NCBI GenBank assembly: GCA_905233455.1
Contig: CAJOES010000004.1
Coordinates: 1 to 36,929 of the forward strand
Direction of reading: 5' to 3'
DNA from: an uncultured Synergistales bacterium
GTDB taxonomy: Bacteria; Synergistota; Synergistia; Synergistales; Aminobacteriaceae
DNA: 36,929 nt
Part shown: positions 14,290-22,694 of the stretch, in pieces
How the letters are laid out: each line of letters begins with the position of its first letter
Numbering within the stretch: position 1 is the stretch's first letter
Notes under the pieces: generated by a model
The model's database searches: none
What the model saw: only the letters and a program-made list of their open reading frames with translations
What the model was told of the DNA's origin: nothing
Program-made: the position numbers and the translations under genes

Positions 14290-17255
14290 GGTATAAGATA
14301 GCCATAGCTGCCGCGAACTGTATCTATGATTTCTGCAAGCCTTAAATCTATGGCGTTGTCCTCCTCTCCTGCGCGGTATTTTATCTCTTTGCCTGAAAGA
14401 CGCACGATAACTTCATCACCGGCAACAACAAATCCGTCATTGTTGGATTCCCTCATGTCATCAGCCGAAGCAAAGAGCGTGAATTTATCCTTGTACGGGC
14501 TTGAAGCATACGGACAGAACACGGTGCAGTTTCCGCATTCGTTGCACATGTAATCGACGTGAATTATCTGGTGCATTCTGCCGGGAACATCAATAGAGAC
14601 ATTCGCCCTGTTGGGACATACTTCAGCACAGCTCTCACACACCAAATCACATGTCAGGCATCTGCTGTCCGGTGCAAAATCCTTCGTGAACTCCTCAAGC
14701 AGTCCGCGTTTTGCGTAAATTTCATCCTCCGTAACTTCCGGTTTCAGCCTGTCCGGTGAGCCAGTGCCGAGAATCGCCGAACATGCTTTTTGCGCGTCAG
14801 ATATTGCCCGCACAACAACGGAAGCCCCGAATGCGCCATCACCTGCAGCGTAAACATTTCTGCGCGAGGTCTCGCAGGTGTCTGGATTCACTGCAGGCAA
14901 GCCGTTTGCATCAGTGTCAATGCCGTTAGCCGTGTATATTGATGCGTCAGCCTTCTCACCGATTGAGGCTATCACGGTATCACACGGAATCTCTGCGGCT
15001 TCTTCAGTCTCTTTCACCGAACGCCTGCCGGAAGCATCAGGTTCGGACAGGATCATTTTGCGGCAAATCAGCTTTCCGTCCTCATGGCTTACGGGCGCAA
15101 GAAGCTCACGGAATATCACGCCGTCATTGAGTGCGTCATCAAGTTCTTCTTCATCGGCTGGCATATAGCGGCGAGTCCTCCTGTAGACGAGATATACATT
15201 TTTCACGCCGTCAGTGCGTTTAGCGGCTCTTGCTGTGTCCATTGCGGTATTTCCCCCGCCTATAACTGCAACGTTCTCACCGATATTCATATGCCCGTCA
15301 TGACTCTTGAAGTCCGCAAGAAATTCCAGCGCATTAACGGCCTTTCCGTGCTCAAGTTTCATCGGAGTATCCTTGTGCGCACCCACAGCGATAATCACAA
15401 CATCAGCCTTCAGATCATCTATACTGCTGACCTTATGACCTAGAACGAATTTTGCACCGACAGATTCAGCCAGCTTTATGTCCTTCTGTATCTCGTCTTC
15501 CGGAATCCTGAATGACGGAATGATATTGCGTATGACTCCTCCTGCATTTTTGTTCTCGTCATACACCGTAACATCTGCACCTGCACGGCCAAGAAAGAAG
15601 GCTGATGCAATGCCTGCCGGGCCTGCTCCTATTATCGCGGCTTTGAGTCCGTTGGGCTTCCCGGGCTTCAGTTCTGCAATAATCTCATCATAACCCTTCC
15701 TTGCAGCTATGAGCTTGCTGCGCCGTATCTGGACGGAAGATTCATACTGGTTGCGAGTACATGCACTCTGGCAGGTGTGGGTACATATATTGCCGGTGAT
15801 GAACGGAAGCGGATTCCTGCGCAGAATGACTCTCAGTGCCTCAGCGTATTTACCTTCAGATACAAGCCTGCCGTACAGCGTAATATCCTGGTGTATCGGG
15901 CATCTGTCGGAACACGGAGCAGTGAAACAGTCGGTGAGGGGCACTTTGCGTTCTGATTTGCGCTTGGGCAGAGGCTTTACGGGCTTTACGTGGTGCGGGT
16001 CAGTCCTTGAGTCCTCGACGAGTGCGTCAAGTTCTGCAACATTGATTCCGTGCCATTCTTCCGGAGCGTCTTTGCTGAGTTCGTCCGCAATCTGTATGAA
16101 CCTCAAATAACCGCCGGGCTTCAGCAGTGTTGTAGCCATCGTAACCGGCCATATTCCTGCATGAATGACTTTTGCCGCATTGAAGTAATCGCATCCTCCG
16201 GAGAATGATATGCGCAGAGTTCCGCCGAAGTCCCGCGATAAGTTTCGTGCAACTGTCAGCGACAATGGATACAGCGGCTTTCCGGACATATACATTTCAG
16301 CTGAAGGCAGCTCATTTCTCGTTACGTCAACCGGGAATGTGTTTGTGATTTTTACGCCGAACTCAAGCCCGAGAGACGTGCACAGCTCCTTCAAGCGTTT
16401 CAGCATGGGCACAGCGTCGGAATATTGCAGGTCTCCCCTGAAGTGTATATCCGTGAACCTGACATAATCATATCCCATAGAGTCCAAAATCTTTCTGGCC
16501 TCATCATAGCCTAGAAGCGTAGGGTTGCACTTGATGAATGTATGCAGGTGTTTTTCCGTGATCAGGTATCTTGCAATCGCTTCAATCTCCTGCGGCGGGC
16601 ATCCGTGAAGTGTTGAGATTGTTGCGGAGTTCACTATTGCCGGTGATACCGCATCAATATCTGACAGCGTGAAGTGCTTGAACCTGCTGATATTTTCCTT
16701 CAGCCACTCTTTGCACTCAGCGAAAATTTTTGTGCCTTCAGCGTTAATCATTCCGTCTATGAATGTGTTGACCTTAGGAGACTTTATGCCTTCAAGGTCA
16801 TAACCTACGGAAATATTGAACTGGAAGCCGTCCGGAGAGCCTAAGCCGTATTCAGTTGCAATGACTTTCAGGGCGAACCATGCTTTTACGTACTCATCAA
16901 ATGCCTGCTGAACCGTAAGTTCCGTAGACCATTCGCAGTTGTAGCACTCATCTTCAGCCAGTATGCACGGTTTATGCACAGCCGCAGCAAGTTCCCGCCC
17001 GTCAATCTTCTGCACAGTCTTAAGCTCGAAGAATCTTGCGCCGCTGTAATATGACGCGATGATATTCTGTGCAAGCTGTGTATTAGGTCCTGCCGCCGAG
17101 CCGATCTGTGTCTCAAGTTTGCGTCCGAAAATCCTGAAAGATTCCGTTCCTGCCTTCCAGCATTTACGGAGTCCGAAGCATAATCCTTTTTCGTGTTCAT
17201 CGAGAATCCTTCGCATAAGTTTGGCAAAAGGTATCGGTGTCATTATGTCGCTCAT
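14286..17255 (-). CDS. ygfK: YgfK-type iron-sulfur flavoprotein oxidoreductase (annotated as putative selenate reductase subunit)
   Basis: A large 989-aa cytoplasmic redox protein. Residues 1-430 form the YgfK N-terminal region. Then FTAPCSDRCPIHQDI and CTHTCQSACTR give the cysteine-rich part of a glutamate-synthase-small-subunit-like module. IIGAGPAGIASAFFLG binds FAD, VIGGGNTAMDTARAA binds NAD(P), and the C-terminus has CDLVCESCAEVCPN and CNECGNCTVFCPY ferredoxin clusters. The selenate reductase name is historical; in gut bacteria the gene belongs to the anaerobic urate cluster, where it probably moves electrons for a reductive step. It lies between ssnA (24 bp upstream) and hydA. The ATG at 17255 has an AAGGGGGC ribosome site. 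Confidence 0.93.
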   Translation of the reverse strand: MSDIMTPIPFAKLMRRILDEHEKGLCFGLRKCWKAGTESFRIFGRKLETQIGSAAGPNTQLAQNIIASYYSGARFFELKTVQKIDGRELAAAVHKPCILAEDECYNCEWSTELTVQQAFDEYVKAWFALKVIATEYGLGSPDGFQFNISVGYDLEGIKSPKVNTFIDGMINAEGTKIFAECKEWLKENISRFKHFTLSDIDAVSPAIVNSATISTLHGCPPQEIEAIARYLITEKHLHTFIKCNPTLLGYDEARKILDSMGYDYVRFTDIHFRGDLQYSDAVPMLKRLKELCTSLGLEFGVKITNTFPVDVTRNELPSAEMYMSGKPLYPLSLTVARNLSRDFGGTLRISFSGGCDYFNAAKVIHAGIWPVTMATTLLKPGGYLRFIQIADELSKDAPEEWHGINVAELDALVEDSRTDPHHVKPVKPLPKRKSERKVPLTDCFTAPCSDRCPIHQDITLYGRLVSEGKYAEALRVILRRNPLPFITGNICTHTCQSACTRNQYESSVQIRRSKLIAARKGYDEIIAELKPGKPNGLKAAIIGAGPAGIASAFFLGRAGADVTVYDENKNAGGVIRNIIPSFRIPEDEIQKDIKLAESVGAKFVLGHKVSSIDDLKADVVIIAVGAHKDTPMKLEHGKAVNALEFLADFKSHDGHMNIGENVAVIGGGNTAMDTARAAKRTDGVKNVYLVYRRTRRYMPADEEELDDALNDGVIFRELLAPVSHEDGKLICRKMILSEPDASGRRSVKETEEAAEIPCDTVIASIGEKADASIYTANGIDTDANGLPAVNPDTCETSRRNVYAAGDGAFGASVVVRAISDAQKACSAILGTGSPDRLKPEVTEDEIYAKRGLLEEFTKDFAPDSRCLTCDLVCESCAEVCPNRANVSIDVPGRMHQIIHVDYMCNECGNCTVFCPYASSPYKDKFTLFASADDMRESNNDGFVVAGDEVIVRLSGKEIKYRAGEEDNAIDLRLAEIIDTVRGSYGYLIP

Positions 17256-17279
17256 TGTTTTTGCCCCCTTTGTATCCTT

Positions 17280-18611
17280 TTAGCCGTTAATGCTCTTCCA
17301 GAGTTCTTCAGCACCCTCCCTGATATGAGCGGTAACAGCTTCCTCATCTATTCCCTGCAATACTCTGTCCTTCATGAGTACTTTTCCGTTTGCTATTGTG
17401 GTGATTACGCTGCGCCCGTTCATGCCGAACAGAATATGCCCGTTAATGTTACCGGCATCAAGCGGTGTCGGGGGAATGTACTCCATCACGACGACATCAG
17501 CACTTGCACCGGCCTCAATCACTCCTAGTTTTGCCTCAAAGCAGCGTCCGGCAATCTCCGCATTGTGCGCAAACAGCATTTCGGGGACTTCAGACCATGC
17601 CGCATTAGGATCGCACAGGTGATGTTTGTGCAGTATGTTCGCGACCTTCCAGCTTTCTATCATGTCATGCGTATAGCCGTCAGTGCCGAGTCCCGTAACT
17701 ATTCCCCTGTGAACCAGTTCCATTGTGGGAGGACAGCCGCAGGCATTGCCCATATTGGATTCAGGGTTATGGACTGTCATTGTGTCTGTGTAATGGATTA
17801 GTTCAATTTCGTGGGGATTGACGTATATGCAGTGGGCTAACAGAGTCTTTCTGCCCAAAATATCCCAGTCATAGAGACGGTCAGCTATGCGCTTTGAGTG
17901 TTTTGCGAGGCATTCATGCAGGTCTGATATTCCCTCTGCAACATGAATGTGATAACCGACTCCTTCTGGCTTGCTCTCCCTGCACAGCTCCATAGTCTTA
18001 TCGGATATAGTGAAGCTGGCGTGCATTCCCATCATACCTGCCAGCATTCCGGACTTATCGGAGGAAGCATAATTGATGAAGTCAACATTCTCTTTCACTG
18101 CAGCTTTCATCTTCTCTTCGCCGTCCCTGTCAGAGATCTCATAGCATAAACAGCTTCTTATTCCTGTTTCTTTTGCGGCCTCTGCAATGCTGAACAGTGA
18201 GCCGGAAATCTCTCCATAGCTTGCGTGATGATCAAAGATTGTAGTTACACCGTTCTTTATGCACTCAATATACGTAGCCAGCGCAGAAAGTTTTGTGAGT
18301 CTGTTATTGAGATGCCGGTCAATATTCCACCATTGCCCTTCAAGAATGTCCAAGAATCCTTTAGGGTTATAGCCCTTTATGGACAGTCCCCGCGCAAGTG
18401 CCGAATATATATGCTCGTGTGCGTTGATGAATGACGGCATGATGATTCCGCCCTTTGCGTCAATGAACTCTGCGCCGCTGTATTTTGCCTTTATGGTGCT
18501 GAAGTCTCCCTCCTCGATGATTTTGCTTCCGTCAACAGCAACAGCACCATTCTCAATAAAGGGCTTTGAAGTTGTGCGGGTTATTACTTTTCCGTTGCCT
18601 ATAACTAACAT
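17280..18611 (-). CDS. ssnA: Putative aminohydrolase SsnA
   Basis: A 443-aa amidohydrolase-superfamily enzyme of the SsnA type. Metal ligands and catalytic residues show in PSFINAHEHIYSALARG (HxH), FDHHASYG, YHIHVAEG, LLAHCIYVN and GLGTDGYTHDM. It probably deaminates or hydrolyses a heterocycle during purine breakdown; the exact substrate is not known from sequence. The start is taken at ATG 18611 (MLVIGNGKVI), preceded by AGGAGG at 12 nt, a little far; the ORF-track start adds 12 residues that include the ribosome site. First gene of the ssnA-ygfK-hydA run, divergent from ygeX. Confidence 0.92.
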   Translation of the reverse strand: MLVIGNGKVITRTTSKPFIENGAVAVDGSKIIEEGDFSTIKAKYSGAEFIDAKGGIIMPSFINAHEHIYSALARGLSIKGYNPKGFLDILEGQWWNIDRHLNNRLTKLSALATYIECIKNGVTTIFDHHASYGEISGSLFSIAEAAKETGIRSCLCYEISDRDGEEKMKAAVKENVDFINYASSDKSGMLAGMMGMHASFTISDKTMELCRESKPEGVGYHIHVAEGISDLHECLAKHSKRIADRLYDWDILGRKTLLAHCIYVNPHEIELIHYTDTMTVHNPESNMGNACGCPPTMELVHRGIVTGLGTDGYTHDMIESWKVANILHKHHLCDPNAAWSEVPEMLFAHNAEIAGRCFEAKLGVIEAGASADVVVMEYIPPTPLDAGNINGHILFGMNGRSVITTIANGKVLMKDRVLQGIDEEAVTAHIREGAEELWKSING

Positions 18612-18776
18612 GATACAAATCTGCCTCCTTAAACAATAACTGACCATGCAATAAATTTTCCGTGAGAATTTTTCTTATAGGGGTAATAATGGATTATTAG
18701 TTTTTATGTACAGTGGCATTATATAATCACCTCATCAAAAACAAAATAAAAATCTGCAAAGAAGGGAATAATCAAT
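18612..18776. promoter_or_regulatory. Divergent promoter region ssnA / ygeX
   Basis: A 165-bp AT-rich spacer. ATTATATAAT (18718-18727) is a perfect palindrome giving a TATAAT box on both strands, similar to the selA/DUF3343 spacer. No clear -35 stands at 16-18 bp on either side (TAGTTT for plus, TTTTGT for minus are the best). The ygeX ribosome site is GAAGGGA. A transcription factor probably acts here, but no operator could be defined. Confidence 0.5.
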
Positions 18777-19973
18777 ATGTCTCACGAATTGAAATGGGCA
18801 TTTAACCACATGCCTGAAACCGAAGATAAGTATCTTTCTCTCATGTCGGCAGAAGAAGTAAAGAAAGCAAGAAACTTTCACGCAACATTTCCCCAATATT
18901 CAATCACACCGCTTGCAGACCTCCGGAAGATGGCAGAATTTCTCGGACTCGGTGCCGTGAAGGTCAAGGATGAATCATACCGTTTCGGCCTCAATGCCTT
19001 TAAGGTTCTTGGAGGCTCATACGCAATAGCAAGGTACATAGCAGGGCAGACCGGGCATGACGTGTCAGAACTGCCGTACAGCGTCCTCAAGAGCAGGGAA
19101 CTCAAGGAAAAATTCGGTTCTGCTACGTTCTTTTCTGCAACGGACGGCAATCACGGAAGGGGTGTTGCATGGTCGGCTAACCAGTTAGGGCAGAAAGCAG
19201 TAATCATTATGCCTAAAGGGACAACACAGACGAGGCTGAACAACATTCTTGCGGAGAACGCTAAAGCATGGATCAGCGACGTGAATTACGATGAGTGCGT
19301 CAGGCAGGCGGCAAAGTTGGCGGCAGAGACGGAACACGGCGTAGTTGTTCAGGACACTGCATGGGAAGGTTACGAGGAAATACCGTCATGGATCATGCAG
19401 GGGTACGGAACTATGGCGAGTGAGGCATCTGAACAGTTCGGTGAAAGACCTACGCATATATTCATTCAGGCAGGGGTAGGCTCGCTTGCAGGTGCAGTCG
19501 TCGGATACTTCGCCAATCTCTACAGGGACAACCCGCCCGTAATGATTGTGGTTGAGGCAGATGCGGCGGCGTGTCATTACAAGGGTGCAGTTGCAGGGGA
19601 CGGAAAACCCAGAAGCGTTGACGGCGATATGAATACGATCATGGCGGGGCTTGCCTGCGGAGAACCTAATATCACCTCATGGGACATACTCAAGAACCAC
19701 GCAAAATGTTTCCTTGCCGTTGAAGACATTGTTGCTGCACGGGGAATGAGAATGCTCAATGCTCCGCTGAAAGGTGATGTGCAGGTTACTTCAGGCGAGA
19801 GCGGTGCTGCTACGTTCGGTGCTCTGGCTACTATCATGAGATTTGATGAGTATGCTGAATTGAGGGGTGAGCTTGGCCTCAATGGAGATTCTAAGGTGCT
19901 GTTGTTCTCTACTGAAGGAGACACTGACCCGGAACGCTGGAAAAATATAATCTGGGAAGCTAAATCAAGGTAA
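18777..19973 (+). CDS. ygeX: Diaminopropionate ammonia-lyase
   Basis: A PLP fold-type II enzyme of 398 aa that splits 2,3-diaminopropionate into pyruvate and two ammonia. The PLP lysine is in [17 protein letters not shown], the Asn/Gly loop in [16 protein letters not shown], and the phosphate-binding loop in [13 protein letters not shown]. It is likely to be the step that yields usable carbon from purine breakdown in this cluster. First gene of ygeX-ygeY-ygeW-xdhD-yqeB-yqeC::mocA; ygeY follows after 17 bp. The ATG choice agrees with the family N-terminus. Confidence 0.95.
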   Translation: MSHELKWAFNHMPETEDKYLSLMSAEEVKKARNFHATFPQYSITPLADLRKMAEFLGLGAVKVKDESYRFGLNAFKVLGGSYAIARYIAGQTGHDVSELPYSVLKSRELKEKFGSATFFSATDGNHGRGVAWSANQLGQKAVIIMPKGTTQTRLNNILAENAKAWISDVNYDECVRQAAKLAAETEHGVVVQDTAWEGYEEIPSWIMQGYGTMASEASEQFGERPTHIFIQAGVGSLAGAVVGYFANLYRDNPPVMIVVEADAAACHYKGAVAGDGKPRSVDGDMNTIMAGLACGEPNITSWDILKNHAKCFLAVEDIVAARGMRMLNAPLKGDVQVTSGESGAATFGALATIMRFDEYAELRGELGLNGDSKVLLFSTEGDTDPERWKNIIWEAKSR

Positions 19974-19990
19974 AAGGGGACGTAAATATT

Positions 19991-21319
19991 ATGGGCAGGT
20001 TAACGCAGGAAGAATTGAAGAAGATTAAGGACGCGGCAGAAAGCTACCGTGCAGACATGACCGCATTTTTGCGCGCAATCGTAAGACACCCCGGCGAAAG
20101 TGCAGACGAGAAAGCACACGCTGAGATCATAAAGGCTGAAATGCAGAAAGTTGGCTTTGATGAAGTCCGCATAGATCCTCAGGGCAACGTTATGGGTTTC
20201 ATCGGCAATGGCTCGACACTTATCGCATTTGACGGGCACATTGACACCGTAGGCATAGGCAACCGGGACAACTGGAACTTTGACCCGTATGAAGGATTCG
20301 AGGATGAGCACCAGATAGGCGGGCGCGGAGTATCTGACCAGCTCGGCGGGACTGTCAGTGCTGTATATGCCGCAAAGATCATGAAGGATCTCGGATTGCT
20401 CAACAGCAAATACCGCGTTATGGTTGCAGGTACAGTTCAGGAAGAGGACTGCGACGGCTTATGCTGGGAATATATCTGCAAGGAGGACGGAATACGCCCG
20501 GAATTTGTCGTGTCCAGCGAACCCACTGACGGCGGGATATACAGAGGACAGCGCGGAAGAATGGAAATACGCATTGACGTTAAAGGCGTGTCGTGTCATG
20601 GATCAGCACCTGAACGCGGGGACAACGCAATATACAAGATGGCTGACATACTGCAGGACGTTAGAGCACTCAACAACAACGGAGACACGGAGAGCACAGA
20701 AATTCGCGGACTCGTGAAAATGCTCAACCCGAAATACAATACTGAATGGAAGGAAGCCAGATTCTTGGGACGCGGAACAGTTACGGCATCAGAGATATTC
20801 TTCACGTCCCCTTCAAGGTGTGCTGTTGCTGACTCCTGCGCAGTATCTCTTGACCGCAGAATGACTGCCGGGGAAACTTGGGAGTCCTGCCTTCAGGAGA
20901 TCCGCGAACTTCCCGCCGTCAGGAAGTACGGTGATGATGTTACCGTTTCCATGTATCATTATGACCGCGCTTCATATACCGGGCTGGTGTACCCGATTGA
21001 ATGCTACTTCCCGACATGGGTTCTGCCGGAGAATCACAGGGTATGCACCGCCGCAGTGAGCGCGTATCATGACCTTTTCGGCGACAAGAGGATTGGTGAT
21101 GAACAGACAGTGAAAGAGCGTGAGGTCAGGCCATTGCTCGACAAGTGGACGTTCTCAACTAACGGCGTATCAATCATGGGACGCAACGGAATCCCCGTAA
21201 TAGGTTTCGGGCCGGGAGCTGAAGCCCAAGCACATGCACCGAATGAAATTACGTGGAAGAAAGATTTAGTTACGTGCGCGGCGTTCTATGCTGCATTGCC
21301 CCAGTATTATTGCGAGTAA
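19991..21319 (+). CDS. ygeY: YgeY family selenium-metabolism-linked hydrolase (M20 metallopeptidase fold)
   Basis: A 442-aa zinc-dependent hydrolase of the M20/DapE/ArgE superfamily. [12 protein letters not shown] has the first zinc ligands, [19 protein letters not shown] the bridging aspartate, [12 protein letters not shown] the catalytic and ligand glutamates, and [17 protein letters not shown] follows. The C-terminus has [18 protein letters not shown] with the last histidine. YgeY is consistently linked to selenium-dependent molybdenum hydroxylase clusters; it probably cleaves an amide or ureido bond of a purine-derived intermediate. Ribosome site AGGGGAC before the ATG. ygeW follows after 27 bp. 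Confidence 0.93.
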   Translation: MGRLTQEELKKIKDAAESYRADMTAFLRAIVRHPGESADEKAHAEIIKAEMQKVGFDEVRIDPQGNVMGFIGNGSTLIAFDGHIDTVGIGNRDNWNFDPYEGFEDEHQIGGRGVSDQLGGTVSAVYAAKIMKDLGLLNSKYRVMVAGTVQEEDCDGLCWEYICKEDGIRPEFVVSSEPTDGGIYRGQRGRMEIRIDVKGVSCHGSAPERGDNAIYKMADILQDVRALNNNGDTESTEIRGLVKMLNPKYNTEWKEARFLGRGTVTASEIFFTSPSRCAVADSCAVSLDRRMTAGETWESCLQEIRELPAVRKYGDDVTVSMYHYDRASYTGLVYPIECYFPTWVLPENHRVCTAAVSAYHDLFGDKRIGDEQTVKEREVRPLLDKWTFSTNGVSIMGRNGIPVIGFGPGAEAQAHAPNEITWKKDLVTCAAFYAALPQYYCE

Positions 21320-21346
21320 AAATTTATTGCAGGAGGAATATTAATC

Positions 21347-22543
21347 ATGTCAATAAAATTCAAGGACTATATACGCAAATTACACAAGCTGCGTTCAGGG
21401 AGAATGTACGGCAATGATTTTTTCCTGACGTGGGAAAAAACTTATGACGAGATCCAAGCCGTATGGACTGTAGCCGACGCACTCCGGGACTTACGGGAGC
21501 GTAACATTTCAGCGAAAGTGTTTGATTCTGGACTGGGAATATCAATCTTCCGCGACAACTCAACACGCACAAGATTTTCATTTGCTTCTGCCTGTAACAT
21601 GCTGGGGCTTGAAGTTCAGGATCTCGACGAGAAAAAATCACAGATAGCTCACGGCGAGACTGTAAGAGAAACGGCAAATATGATTTCCTTCATGGCTGAC
21701 GTTATCGGGATTCGTGATGATATGTACATCGGCAAGGGTAATGCGTACATGCACGAGGTTGCTGACGCTGTAGAGTCCGGTTACCGTGATGGCATTCTTG
21801 AACAGCGTCCGACACTGGTGAACCTTCAATGCGACATAGATCACCCTACACAGTGCATGGCTGATGCTCTGCATGTGATTCACGAGTTCGGCGGGATCAA
21901 GAACCTTAAAGGGAAGAAACTAGCTATGAGCTGGGCATATTCGCCGTCATACGGAAAGCCCCTTTCCGTGCCGCAGGGAGTTATCGGACTGTTCACGCGC
22001 TTAGGGGTTGATGTCTCTCTGGCTTATCCTGAAGGTTACGAGGTCATGCCGGAAGTAGTTGAAGTGGCGAGGAAGAATGCAGATGCCGCAGGAAGCAGAT
22101 TCACGATCACCAACAGCATGGACGAAGCATTCACTGGAGCGGACATAGTATACCCAAAGTCATGGGCACCCTTCAAGGCAATGGAGAAACGCACGGTGCT
22201 TTACGGCAATGGAGACACTGAAGGCATTAACGCGCTGGAGAAAGAACTTTTGACGCAGAACGCAGCACATAAGGACTGGGCCTGCACTGAAGAGAAAATG
22301 AAACTCACTAAGGACGGAAGAGCATTATACCTTCACTGCCTGCCCGCTGATATTTCCGGAGTGTCTTGCAATGAAGGCGAGGTTGACGGGAGCGTTTTTG
22401 ACCGTTACAGGACTCCGTTATACAAACAGGCCAGCTATAAGCCTTACGTTATCGCGGCTATGATTATGCTTGCGAAGTTCCCTAACCCTGCGGAGATTCT
22501 CACGAGGCTTAATGAACGCGGCACTCAAAGGGTATTCGGATGA
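21347..22543 (+). CDS. ygeW: Knotted carbamoyltransferase YgeW
   Basis: A 398-aa member of the ornithine/aspartate transcarbamylase superfamily with a knotted fold. FRDNSTRTRFSFASA is the carbamoyl-phosphate STRTR motif, CDIDHPTQCMADALHV the second binding motif, and LYLHCLPADISG the HCLP motif. The natural substrate is unproven. In this pathway it may work in reverse, splitting a ureido compound with phosphate to carbamoyl phosphate and diaminopropionate, which YgeX then uses. AGGAGG precedes the ATG. A 151-bp gap with a repeat element separates it from xdhD. The carbamate kinase often found nearby is not in this window. Confidence 0.94.
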   Translation: MSIKFKDYIRKLHKLRSGRMYGNDFFLTWEKTYDEIQAVWTVADALRDLRERNISAKVFDSGLGISIFRDNSTRTRFSFASACNMLGLEVQDLDEKKSQIAHGETVRETANMISFMADVIGIRDDMYIGKGNAYMHEVADAVESGYRDGILEQRPTLVNLQCDIDHPTQCMADALHVIHEFGGIKNLKGKKLAMSWAYSPSYGKPLSVPQGVIGLFTRLGVDVSLAYPEGYEVMPEVVEVARKNADAAGSRFTITNSMDEAFTGADIVYPKSWAPFKAMEKRTVLYGNGDTEGINALEKELLTQNAAHKDWACTEEKMKLTKDGRALYLHCLPADISGVSCNEGEVDGSVFDRYRTPLYKQASYKPYVIAAMIMLAKFPNPAEILTRLNERGTQRVFG

Positions 22544-22590
22544 ACTATATCTATAGATGGATGCAGAAGATTCCTTGCGGGATTTTGGGG

Positions 22591-22660
22591 GGGTAATTTT
22601 GAAATCTAGTACTTATTATTACTTAGTTACTATTACTTAGTAGATTTCAAATACTTACCC
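22591..22660. repeat. Imperfect inverted repeat with internal direct repeats between ygeW and xdhD
   Basis: The arms GGGTAATTTTGAAATCTA (22591-22608) and TAGATTTCAAATACTTACCC (22641-22660) are near-complements: TTTGAAATCTA is an 11-bp exact match, then a 2-nt bulge, then GGGTAA. The loop carries ATTACTTAGT twice (22618-22627 and 22632-22641, 14-bp period). A further ATTACCC follows at 22664-22670. No T run follows the stem, so it is not a standard terminator. It may be an operator, an attenuator-like RNA structure or a small repeat insertion; xdhD starts 35 bp downstream. Confidence 0.6.
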
Positions 22661-22694
22661 TATATTACCCGCATAATTATACAGGAGGCGGCTA

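Noticed and set aside
14286-17255. Taking ygfK literally as a selenate reductase
   Set aside because: No molybdenum catalytic subunit of that kind is present, and the gene context is purine degradation; the name comes from early annotation.
22591-22660. Rho-independent terminator after ygeW
   Set aside because: The stem is AT-rich with a 32-nt loop and is not followed by a T tract.
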